Of a DNA stretch of 64,000 bases, positions 11,629 through 21,400 are shown in pieces. Each line of letters starts with the position of its first letter. The first letter of the stretch is position 1. The notes below the pieces were generated by a model. It was not told the origin of the DNA. It made no database searches and was given only the letters and a program-made list of their open reading frames with translations. This DNA comes from Diplolepis rosae (lineage: Eukaryota > Arthropoda > Insecta > Hymenoptera > Diplolepididae): NCBI GenBank assembly GCA_030998225.1, contig JAPYXD010000250.1, forward strand, positions 434,001-498,000, given 5' to 3'. The position numbers were made by a program, and so were the translations under genes.

Positions 11629-12008
11629 AATCTCTAGTAGCTAAAACTTTTTGTTTCCGAGTTATGATTTTTTGATGTAAAAAGTCGTTTTCTTCGTAAA
11701 AACGTGAACTGCACAATGAATATCAACTTTATATGTTCAACGTGTATGGTATAACGACGTATAGTTGTCCTTCACGATTATATTGTGAAACTCTAAATAT
11801 CACAAAAAATGTTTACTCAGTCTTTAAGACAAATTGACTGTGCTTAGATATGATCTATCGAATGTTTTCAACTTAACAACGAATTTCATTGAACGCTTTT
11901 TTCGATTTTGTACCTAAAAGTCTTCAGCAACAGCTTGGTATTCAATGTACGACTTTTTACATCAAAAAATCATAACTCGGAAACAAAAAGTTTTAGCTAC
12001 TAGAGATT
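11629..12008. repeat. Foldback insert with 59-bp perfect inverted repeats
   Basis: 11629/11630-11687 and 11950-12008 are perfect reverse complements (59 bp, containing TTTTTGTTTCCGAGTTATGA). The intervening 262 bp are not repeated. It starts directly next to the left mariner end, so it looks like a separate non-autonomous element nested there. Confidence 0.75.
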
Positions 12009-12371
12009 CAGTAGAATTGAAACTCAAGGTGTCTTCTTAATGCCAAAAAAGTTTGAGAGAAATAAAAAATACACTTTTCGAGACATTGAATTTTTAAAAA
12101 GATTTCAATTTTTGTTTATTGCTAAATAACAAATTAATAACAATCAACAATCAATTGTTTATAACTGTGCTCGGTAGTCCAAATTATTACAAACATTTAA
12201 AAGTGAAAATTGTTAAAATCGGTCAATTTTTGACGAAGTTATAGACAATTGAAAAAAAAGTTCTCACAAATAATTGAAAAAATAGATTTTTACCCCAAAA
12301 ACGAAATTTACGATAAATCTTAGAAAATTTTTTTTTCGGTTAAAAAAAAAATATGTGTCTCATTATTTCGA

Positions 12372-12975
12372 TCAAAGAGCAACATATTTGAGTTTCGTTA
12401 AAAAATAAATTCGTGTCCCGAATAGACCGGTTGAATTAAGATGGAAAGCATCCAGAGCATTACCTTCGTGCCATGGATATTCGACTTTGCTGTTGATTTG
12501 GCTGGTTGGCCGGGTTTCACATATGATTTTTTGCGCTTGGGGTTGTCGTGATGGATCCATTTTTCATCACCAGTAACAATCCGATGCAAAAATGACTTCT
12601 TTTTGTGGCGTTCCAACAGCATTTCGGACATGCAAAACCGCATCCGGCTGCTTTTAAACGTTTTGAAATGGCTGCTTGAGTGAGTCCCAAAGATTCTGCG
12701 AGTTCTTCTTGTGTTTGGCAATAATCTTCATCGAGTAATGCTTCTAGTTCTTCATCTTCAAACTTTTTTGGCTGCCCAGGACGTTCTTCGTCTTCCAAGC
12801 CAAAATCACCACTTTTAAATCGTGCAAACCACTTTTGGTACGTTCGCTCAGCTAGAACATGTTCACCATAAACTTCCACCAAAATACGATGACTTCCGGC
12901 AGCAATTTTCTTCATATTAAAGTAATGAAGAAGAACTCCCTACAAAAACACTTTTTCAGGCACAAAGTTCGACAT
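12372..12975 (-). pseudogene. mariner transposase, N-terminal half, broken
   Basis: The natural start is the ATG at 12975 ('MSNFVPEKVFL'), followed by a premature TAG; reading resumes at 'MKKIAAGSHRILVEVYGEHV' and continues through the paired helix-turn-helix region ('WFARFKSGDFGLEDEERPG', 'EALLDEDYCQTQEELAESLG'). A frame change and small deletion lead to 'FLHRIVTGDEKWIHHDNPKR', where ITGDEKW-type sequence carries the first catalytic Asp. After 'NIHGTKVMLW' similarity stops, so the second and third catalytic residues (the rest of the DD34D triad) are lost. Typical length is about 345 residues; roughly 200 are recognisable. Inactive. Confidence 0.85.
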
Positions 12976-13147
12976 ATTTGAGTGAAAAAAAATTATTGTT
13001 GTTTACGCTTCAAATGAATAACATATACTGAAAAAGACACACAATCACAGTAGCTTTCCAACGCATGTTCGGAATATTGGAACGATGGAATAATAATCAA
13101 GTTACGCCATCTCTTAGCAAACCGCACGAATTAAGTTATAGATCCAA

Positions 13148-14096
13148 TATTTTCAAATTGTCTACAATCGCTTATGCTACAAAATTTTAATTGCTTTTTA
13201 AAATTATAGAAAACGCAAATAAGTGAGTCCTTATCAATCGTGCTCACATTACTTCTGATGAGTTGTTTTATTTCTTCTCGCTTTTTGGATTTCTGGCGTA
13301 ACACCTATCTTTAGAGAAGTCGTCTGGTGTGACAGTTGTGTTTTTTGTGCTTTTTTGGGAATTTTTGTACACGAATCATAAAAATATAAAATCTTGGTTT
13401 TTGTAGCACATATTTATTGATTTTTAAACGATCGTTTCAATTTTTTGCAAGCCAAAATATAGAGTGAAATCGACTCTTGGGTTTTCGTAAGACAAATATG
13501 TAAAAAAAAAGGTGGTTGGCAGATAACGGGGGAGCCTCATGTAAACGACTGTTTTTTTGAGAATTTTCTCCAGAAAAATGAGAACATTTATCGAATCGGA
13601 ATAAAGCACATGATAATATTGACTATATAAAGTATTTGAAATGTTTTTTATAGTTCGAAAAATCAAAAATTGCGGCCCTATAGCTGCTCGAAGTCGACTC
13701 CTTTAATTTGCGCTAGAGAATCCTTAGGTCCTTGTAAAGGGCTAAAATCAATGAATCACATTTTCTTGATTAAATTCAGTCATTTCGCTTTGAATGAACC
13801 TGAATATAACAAAAAAAATAATAATTCAAAATTTGGAGACATTAAAATAAAAATGACCTTTTTTTATTATAAATAAATCGATGAAAACAATATTTACTAT
13901 AACAATTTTAATGTATATTTAGGTTTATTTGTTGGCTAGTAAGTTAAAGAATATCTGTACAATATTTCAAGTCGATCGTTTCATTGGTTTTTGAGCTACA
14001 TTCCCCGACGCGAAAAAATTAACGTTTTAAGAAAAATGCGTTTAAAGTTTTCGGTCTTGAAAAGTAGATTTCAGAGTGATTTATGATCTCCAAAGC
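13148..14096. other. AT-rich stretch, nothing recognised
   Basis: Only short ORFs without family features (13424-13666 minus, 13670-13876 plus). Part of it probably belongs to the flank of the neighbouring Mutator-like element. Confidence 0.5.
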
Positions 14097-15467
14097 TTAG
14101 TCTGCGATGCCCGGGCCGTAAAGTACGCCTTTTTCATCCAACAAAGCATCCAACTATGCTGCCTTTTCCTCTTTTCGAGCAGTTCTGACCTCTTTTGACG
14201 TACTTCGTGATCGTTGACCTCCTCTCTTTACACGATTCCGATCATATGTGTCTGCGAAATTTTTGCATTTCATACCAATTAACAGTTCCAGATCGTTCAT
14301 AACTCGAAATACAAATTTATATCCGTCATTTAACATTCCTCCGGTCAAGAATGCAGCAATTTCAATGATTTTCGAACCGCAGTTCAAATGCTTCAGAGCC
14401 AAACGCCATACAGTTGCGTTGAATAATTCCAAAATTTTCTTCAGGACGACGAAATATTTCTAGCACAGCGTCAACCTCCATTTTACCTGCAGATCCTTTG
14501 TGATTTATGGTGCAATTTTCTAGATGCTGTGCACACTCCAGATCGTCAGTGTGGTGCCGAGAGTAAGTACATGCTTGACAGTAGCTACTTTTCACTAACA
14601 GATCAATCACTTTACCCGAGTAGTATGCAAGCGCTCTACTATATTGTCATAATCTTGTTTGCTTAGTCCACTGTCTAAATTCATTACACCGCAAAAAATG
14701 TGCGGTAACTGGTGCATAATATATAGTGAGCCCGAAATCAGCTGCTCACACCGATAGACACGTACACGCGCGCCCTGCTATACTATGTCTCTACTGCGAG
14801 AGAAGGAGACAGCCGCAATGGGCGCTGCTCCGACAGACGCGAGCCAGTTCCGCTCTCCCCAGTCATCAGCCCGCACGCTAATTAACCGAGACGCTGCTGA
14901 ATGTACGAGATTGGTAGTTTAATATTAATAAATTAACCAGGTATATTAATTAACTACGTCCTTCTCATCTCTACTACCTACACACACCGGAAATCTAAAA
15001 AATAACCATATATCAACCTACAACAAAATGTTTATGCCTTCTCGAGCGACACCAAGTAAGCGCATTGCAAAGACTATATGTCTATTTATTTCGAATGCAT
15101 TGTGTACAAACAGGCCTGATGGGATACGTAAGGTTTTTTCACATCTACAATGCACTGAAATTTTAAATCCTAGTCCTCTTTCACCTGATTGCCCAAACGA
15201 AACTTTTTGCTTGCACTCTCTACACATATGTATATCAGCGAGAGCAGAAAAAACACTCACAAATTCAATGATTCGATAACAGACAGTTAGATTTATAACA
15301 TCTTCTGCCAGCGCCTTCAATTTCTTAGCAGAGATGCCAGCTTCGTCATTTGATATCTCGCCGACTTTCTCGTTCCCTGTCCCCGTAAACTGGTTTCCAA
15401 CAAATCTCCAACGACGAGGCTGATTAGGACAATATTTAGGGTCATCTTTTTTAACTTTGTGACTCAT
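14097..15467 (-). pseudogene. Mutator-like (MULE) transposase, arthropod type, broken
   Basis: Starts at ATG 15467 ('MSHKVKKDDPKYC', basic N-terminus). Then comes the family block 'CYRIIEFVSVFSALADIHMC' with a C-x2-C pair (CRECK) and 'CRCEKTLRIPSGLF', ending at 'GINI'. After a 325-bp LTR insertion it resumes in frame with 'FCGVMNLDSGLSKQDYDNIV', shifts frame, and continues 'CTINHKGSAGKMEVDAVLEI'. A deletion then removes most of the central catalytic part. The C-terminal part reads 'ELFNATVWRLALKHLNCG' and 'DRNRVKRGGQRSRSTSKEVR'. A premature TAG at 14154 is followed in frame by 'LLDEKGVLYGPGIAD' and a stop at 14097-14099, which is the normal family end. A dead copy with insertion, frameshift, deletion and nonsense lesions. 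Confidence 0.85.
14701..15025 (+). mobile_element. Solo LTR (325 bp) with 5-bp target duplication
   Basis: Begins TGCGGTAACTGG and ends ..CCTACAACA (TG...CA). AAATG stands immediately outside both ends (14696-14700 and 15026-15030). Removing the LTR and one AAATG copy restores the open frame of the surrounding Mutator-like transposase (...GINI-FCGVM...), which confirms the exact boundaries. No internal retroelement region remains, so LTR-LTR recombination has deleted the body. The AATAAATTAACC near 14930 may be the polyadenylation region in + orientation. Confidence 0.9.
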
Positions 15468-16074
15468 TTTAGAAAATAATTACATGAGCAGGTTGTATCT
15501 CAGCTGTTTGTTGTTTTTTCGAAGACGAAAAACAACGGTAACACAGGCTGAGTTATTCCTTGCCATCGATAAAAGTGACACCTGTTATTTAAAAAACAGA
15601 CCGACAAACTAGTTTAGCTTAGAAATTGAAAGATAATGGCCGTAACGGGCATGCGCTCGTTTACATGCTTTCGATACCTTTGGAGCGCAACACTTTGGTG
15701 ACTTCTTAGGGATATTTAGAACTTTCTCTTGGGTTTAAAACTTTGGGGATACATTCTTGAGGTAGTAAATGAATTAGTAATTAAGTGAAAGTATTAATAA
15801 TTTAATTTTTGTCACAATTTTAAATTAGAAAATTACTATTTTTGTCATTTTTTTGGACATTTTCAGCTTAATAAAAAAAATTACGATAGATTTCATAATG
15901 AATTAAAGTATGCATGACACAAAGAGCTTTACTTGTTCCGTTCTGTGTATGAATTTTCTTAACGACTTCGAATATCAGAAAATCATTTTACGAACATGTT
16001 TAGAGTTGTTATGAAAGAAATTCATGTAACAAAATTTTATTAAAAATTTTTTATTTTTCACACCAGATGACCCC
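15468..16074. other. Non-coding stretch, probable 5' flank of the MULE copy
   Basis: AT-rich, no ORF of note and no terminal repeat I can pair with the 3' side of the MULE relic. Confidence 0.45.
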
Positions 16075-16800
16075 TTAAAGATAGCCCCAGAGAAATAAAT
16101 CAACTGGGTTCAAGTCTGGACTATATGGTGGCCACTTCATGCCTTTATTGGCGAATTTGGAGAGGCCTAAGCTTATAACGAAGCTTTCATAAACCTTCAG
16201 AACTTTTTCTAACACTTCGGAAGCTCTAGGAGGAGTAGCTGCGTCTTGTTCAAAGTGGAAATTGTTCACTATTTTATGTTGTTATGACCATGAGGAACAT
16301 TCTATTTTTAGGATGTTTAAAAAAACACTCGAAATGACTGTAGGAGAGTCAATAAATGTCAATAAAATGCCTTTATGAAGTAAGAGCTGACCATACATTT
16401 ATTTCCACAGGATGTAGACTCTTGGCTTCCGTCAAGTGTGGGTTCTTGCTGCCTTAAAACATAAATGTAATGTACTCATTTCGAACATTTCGGTCAGGTG
16501 TTCGCTGAATTAAAGTCGCTTTTCCATGGCAGCTTTAGTTGAAAATTGATTAACTGTAATTTTGTATTTGAAAATTTCTCCAAAGGGATGTTCGAAGGAT
16601 GCTTAAGACTTAAGATGTGTTCCAAAGAGAATCGTCTGGGTTTTTTTCCAAAATGATGATTGACAATATCGAAAGTTTTTTCCATTTTCAACTTCTCTAG
16701 ACGTCCTGGATTGTCCTTCTGTAAATCATGGACAGTACCATGCGTTCGAAAGTTTTTGATTATCCATAAACATTCGAATTTGATGAAAAAACTCGTCAAA
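16075..16800 (-). pseudogene. IS630/Tc1-mariner-type transposase relic
   Basis: The N-terminal piece (16799-16494) reads 'FRTHGTVHDLQKDNPGR', typical of the helix-turn-helix/linker of this group. The C-terminal piece (16269-16075) reads 'FHFEQDAATPPRA' (second catalytic Asp) and 'WPPYSPDLNPVDLFLWGYL' (third acidic region). The middle is too eroded to read. Two related C-terminal relics occur at 43741-43977 and 51972-52327. Confidence 0.75.
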
Positions 16801-17240
16801 AATGTATAAGAATATTGACCTCAGATTGAGCTCAAGTGATCCTTTCCTTGGATTTACCTTCTCAAAAATCGCGACTGAAACATTAATTTTTTCAATGTCC
16901 ATCTCATATCAAAATTTTGAGTCAGGGAAATCGCAGTCAAATAGGCTGATTTGATGCACGAGGATTTCCAAGCGAAATTTCTGAAATTTATTTTTGAGTA
17001 CAGGAATGATATAAGTCAGGTATTTATTTTTTTATAGTTTCAGATTGCCACAATATCAATTCATCACATAACATAGGCTCACAAAAAAAAGTGGAATGAA
17101 CTTTACATATGAGTATTTTTCCCCTAGCCTTGGGGAAATGCGCGAAATCTTAGAAATTTCAGTAACTGTGAAAGCAATTTTGATCTACGCAATATTAAAT
17201 AAGACGATAATGTTTTCACGTATCTCGAGTCGCTTAGTTA
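16801..17240. other. Nothing recognised
   Basis: AT-rich; short unsupported ORFs only. Confidence 0.4.
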
Positions 17241-17545
17241 GTTATTGCGCGACGAGCGACAAAGCTCGCAGGAGATCGAAACCGAGGCGCGATCAGTCCT
17301 GCGAGCATTGTCGCGAGTCTCGTAATTTCCCGAATTGTGTGCATTGGCACGTATTCTATTTTATGTGACTTCGGTGCGTATACGAGTTTTTATGCGTACA
17401 CTCGAATCTAATGTAGTATTCATCATGATTCTCTTCCATTACACTTGATATTTCGCGAATAGTCCCGGACATTTTGATTTTATCGGTCTTGTGTAGTAGT
17501 AGCGTGTTGTAATAGAGCATGCGCAGTTCAAATGTACAAAAATTT
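17241..17545 (-). mobile_element. MITE family M1, truncated copy
   Basis: Reverse-complement of the 3' two-thirds of copy A: GTTATTGCGCGACGAGCGAC at 17241, the CTCGCAGGA/CCTGCGAG hairpin pair, and the GTACACTCGAATCTA block at about 17397, ending near GCATGCGCAGTTCAAATGTA (about 17540). Outer ends are lost. Confidence 0.75.
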
Positions 17546-17918
17546 ATTTTGCGAGTGTGAAGTTTGATGCCCGAGCAAAGCGAGGGTAACAACCACACGA
17601 GTAAAATTAATGTTTTTCCCGTATCGCATACGATTTTTATTTACTAGATGGTCAGAAAATGGATTTGTTTGCCGCGAACGGGGCAATAAAATCCACTTTA
17701 TGATCCGCTAGTAGAAAAAAATACTTATACAAAAATAGCTTAAAAACAGAAATACTACTAAAAATTTTTTTTTTTTTGATAATCACTTCAAAATTCTGTT
17801 TGAATTGATTTTGTGCCGTCTTCAATGGTTTTTCGCATCCAGATATTTTTCCCTTATTGCCTTATTGCAAATTACTGATCTGCTTAAAATTTGGAAATTA
17901 TATTTAATATTCAAATAA
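17546..17918. other. AT-rich stretch upstream of Evi5 exon, nothing recognised
   Basis: No coding sequence resembling the missing Evi5 N-terminus was found here. A short direct duplication of AAATTATATTTAATATT occurs at about 17895 and 18193, on either side of the palindromic element. Confidence 0.45.
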
Positions 17919-18041
17919 TTTGAAAATCTTTCTGTGGAAAAAGACGCTTTCGAGCATTAGAGCCCAGGTCTTTCCGAAAGACCTGGGCTCGAATCCCAGC
18001 GCAGTCGAAAGCGTCTTTTTTCCACAAAAAGATTTTCAAAT
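17919..18041. repeat. tRNA-derived foldback element (palindrome)
   Basis: Outer arms (17919-17953 and 18005-18041; GAAAATCTTTCTGTGGAAAA facing its complement) surround an inner near-perfect hairpin GCCCAGGTCTTTC-C-GAAAGACCTGGGC. The right half reads GGGCTCGAATCCCAGCGCAG, which resembles the T arm and B box of a tRNA. Related pieces occur at 10747-10798, 19194-19247 and (different tRNA-like sequence) 48038-48286. Confidence 0.7.
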
Positions 18042-18218
18042 TCTTTAAATATTGAATTCATTTGCATTCATTTGCGATATAAGAATTTGAAATTGTCTAC
18101 GAGGACACCTGTCGACAACGTATCCTATCTGATGCGTGATCCTCCGATAATGTAAGCAGTGACAAAAAATTTCAAACTCAACTAATTAATTTGAAATTAT
18201 ATTTAATATTGATTTCAG

Positions 18219-18482
18219 GCTGATTGAGTCAGATGCTAAATCGTTAAATTCACTGCAAAGTGATCATAGTAGGAAAGGTTCCGATACTTCACAAATATCA
18301 TTAACTTTGGAATGTAGCGGTGGAGGAGGTGATGCTACAACCCGACGTCGATGCCTTGGCGACGGGGATGAAAATGTTTGGACCCTCTGGGGAAATATTG
18401 TAGCAGATTGGGAAAACCAGTGGAAAAAAAGAAGGGATATTATCAAGGAATTAGTTCGGCAGGGGATACCACATCATTTCAG
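18219..18482 (+). CDS. Evi5: Evi5 exon, N-terminal region and start of TBC domain
   Basis: Acceptor ATTGATTTCAG|G at 18218/18219; donor TTTCAG|GTAAAT at 18482/18483. The first base completes a codon split by the upstream intron. The frame is 'LIESDAKSLNSLQ', a Gly/Ser-rich stretch, then 'DENVWTLWGNIVADWENQW' and 'IKELVRQGIPHHFR', the classic entrance to the Evi5 TBC domain. The split Arg codon AG|G spans the next intron. Confidence 0.92.
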
Positions 18483-21400
18483 GTAAATGGCATACGATCT
18501 GATTAGGCGTTTTTCTTCTACGTAATAATATCTTTCTGACTAAATAACATGCGTTATATATAGTGAAATTTGATATTGATAATAAGTACGTTTTATGCTC
18601 TCTGATATTTCAAATTACAGGGGTATTGTCTGGCAATTGTTGAGTGGAGCTCATGATTCTCCTGTCAAGGAGCAATTTGCTGAATACATAAAATGTACGT
18701 CGGCATGTGAAAGAATTATACGGAGGGATATTGCAAGAACCTACCCAGAACATGAATTTTTTAAAGAAAAAGATGGGTTAGGACAGGAAAGCTTATTTAA
18801 TGTCATGAAAGCGTACAGTCTTCATGATCGGGAAGTAGGATACTGCCAAGGTTCAGGATTTATTGTCGGATTGCTTTTAATGCAGGTAAATTTTTTAATC
18901 ATTATATTTTAAGTGATATATTTTCGAAGTCTTTTTCTAATACGAACAATACAATAAAAATATTTAGTAAAGTCTCTGACTAATCCAATTCGAAAAAGGC
19001 AAATAAGTAATGCTCTCATCGATATACTCATATCTCATATTACAATTTTCTCGTGATTCTCGAGACAGACAAGACAGTAAAAATTGTACTTCGTATTAAT
19101 TCATGTGATCCTTCTTGAAAGATATTACTGCTCTATTAACGGAACACTTTAGAGAAATAATGGAATGCAAGGCTGAGCCACTAGGTGATATAAGGATCCC
19201 AGCGCAGTCGAAAGCGTCTTTTTTCCACAGAAAGATTTCAATTTCTTTAATTTTGAGTTTTCTGAAATAATTAAAAAGTTATAATTTGTGAGAAGAAAAA
19301 TCTAAATCTATTTTCAGAATTGATTTTCTGACGTCGCCCCTATTTAAAAAAAAATTCTATTTTGTTATCACCAAGCGATACAAATTTTGAAGTGATTTTA
19401 AGATCAAATCGATTTTTTTAAATTGGAAACCTCCATTTCCGAGTTAAAAAATAAAGAATACGGAAAAATCCATATTCAGATTGAATTCATGTTAAAGGGG
19501 CCGAAGGGACGAAACAGACATTTTCAATGAAAATCCACTCTTTGATTTGGTTTTGTAGACTTATGTTTAAAAAATCGCTTCCCATCTCACAAAATTAGAT
19601 GAGGCAGTATTGTTTGTTGATTTGTACATTTGGAAAAAAATGTCCTTCACATTCAGATAAATCACTTGTACCATTAATAGTAATTACACAGAGTTCATTA
19701 TTTTATTTATTCCTTATTTATTTTATAACTCCTAAAAATGCCTGATTACATTGCCAATAAAATATTTGACATTTTATTTTATTTTAGGAGAGTGTTGAAA
19801 AAACTATTGAGATGCAGAAAAATTATATCGTGCTCTATTTTTTAAACGACGATATCCTGATCACGCCGTAATAGGTGAAATTGATTCAGTGTGCTGCAAG
19901 GGCATTTTCTTTGAAGAAAGAGGATTCTAAGATATTTTGTAGAATAAAAAGGTTATCTCACACAAACTTTTACAGGATTCTTTTTTATGTGGTCAGGATG
20001 ATACATAGCCTTAAATTTTGCAGGAAAATGGAACACATTTTTGAAAAATATTTGGTGATTCTTAAAACTTATTTTTTTGAAATTAAAAACCTCAGCTAAT
20101 GAAATGACCAAAAAATCACTATTTCTTACTTTTAAGTGAAAATTTACCAAAAATCATGAAAAAAGATTGCAGGGATATTTACAGCTTTATGGATTTTTCA
20201 ACAAGTGGACTTCCTCTCATCCGGGAAGCGGCGACGATAATCGCTTACAACTTATAATGAATACTTTTTCTGGTCTTTATTTTTTGTTATACTTTTATTA
20301 TAATCGGTCATCATCTTGACTCCGCTCTCCACTGTGATGCTTACAACTTCGATATTTTTCACTTCAAGCATTACACATTTACAAATTCCAAAGGAAAAAT
20401 TGCGAGATTTCAGAACTCTGACCATTCTTCATTTGGTGGTAACAGGTACTTTTGAATTGAGGAAAGACGAACCTACCGTTTCTAATGTCTAGTACCAGAG
20501 GAAACTGTAAAATGTTTTCACAGCTACGCACACATACATCCTAGCAAGCTTCAATGCGAAGTCCATGATCTTTTCTTTCACATCTTCAAATGTCGTGCGA
20601 ATGTAATCATTCGGTACTCCAGATGAGTACGTTTTAACAGTGGTACCGTAGGTGCTGATGGCGTCTCAAACTTCACTTTAAAGACGCTCCTTAGGAATAT
20701 TTCAAGAATGTGATACCTGCAAATAAAACACAAAAAATCGTGCTGTACCTGTTATTCCAATCAGATGCAAGCAACATTCAGCCGTAGTCTTATTTGATGC
20801 AGTCAAATCACAGGAGAGAGCCCGAACTTTGCTGACTAAATTTCATGGCTTCAATGTTTCATATGCGGCATTGGCTTGTTCTTTTCTTGTTTCAGGAGGC
20901 AGTTTTGAAACATCATGAAGTTCTTATTAGGTGCGCAACTAAGTTCCCGTTGTTTGTCAACAGATGACTCCAGCATAAGTGTTGGTTGATTTTGACAAAT
21001 CCAAAACGTCATGAACCAAGCTTAGACATATGATAAACAATGCGTTTTGTCACATAAGTGATTTTCTTTTGGCGTCATATACTTTAGGTTGTGTGGAAAT
21101 GTCTGATTTTGTGCCAAATAATCGTCATTTGCGGGAAGTCTTGATTTTCTTCTTTCATTCGAAGAAAACCGCGGCTGAAGCGCGTCGAGAGCTCCAAAAA
21201 GTTTACAGAGATGCTGCTCTAATCAAAACAACGTGCTGTGATTTGTTCCGTTGCTTCAAAGACGGTGATTTCGATGTTGACGACCGTCCGCGTGAAGGAA
21301 GGCCAAAAACCTTCGAAGATGCTGAATTGGAGGCATTGCTCGATGAGGATCCGTGCCAAACGCAAGAAGAGCTTGATTTAGCATTAGTAGTTACCCGCCA

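Larger units (their letters stand above)
11614..13147 (-). mobile_element. mariner-type element with TA target site and nested insert
   Basis: Near-perfect inverted ends, TTGGATCTATAA(T/C)TTAA, lie at 11614-11630 and 13131-13147, each flanked by TA (11612-11613; 13148-13149). A mariner transposase relic is encoded inside on the minus strand. The length of 1534 bp exceeds the usual 1.3 kb; a foldback insert at 11629-12008 accounts for much of the difference. Confidence 0.7.
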
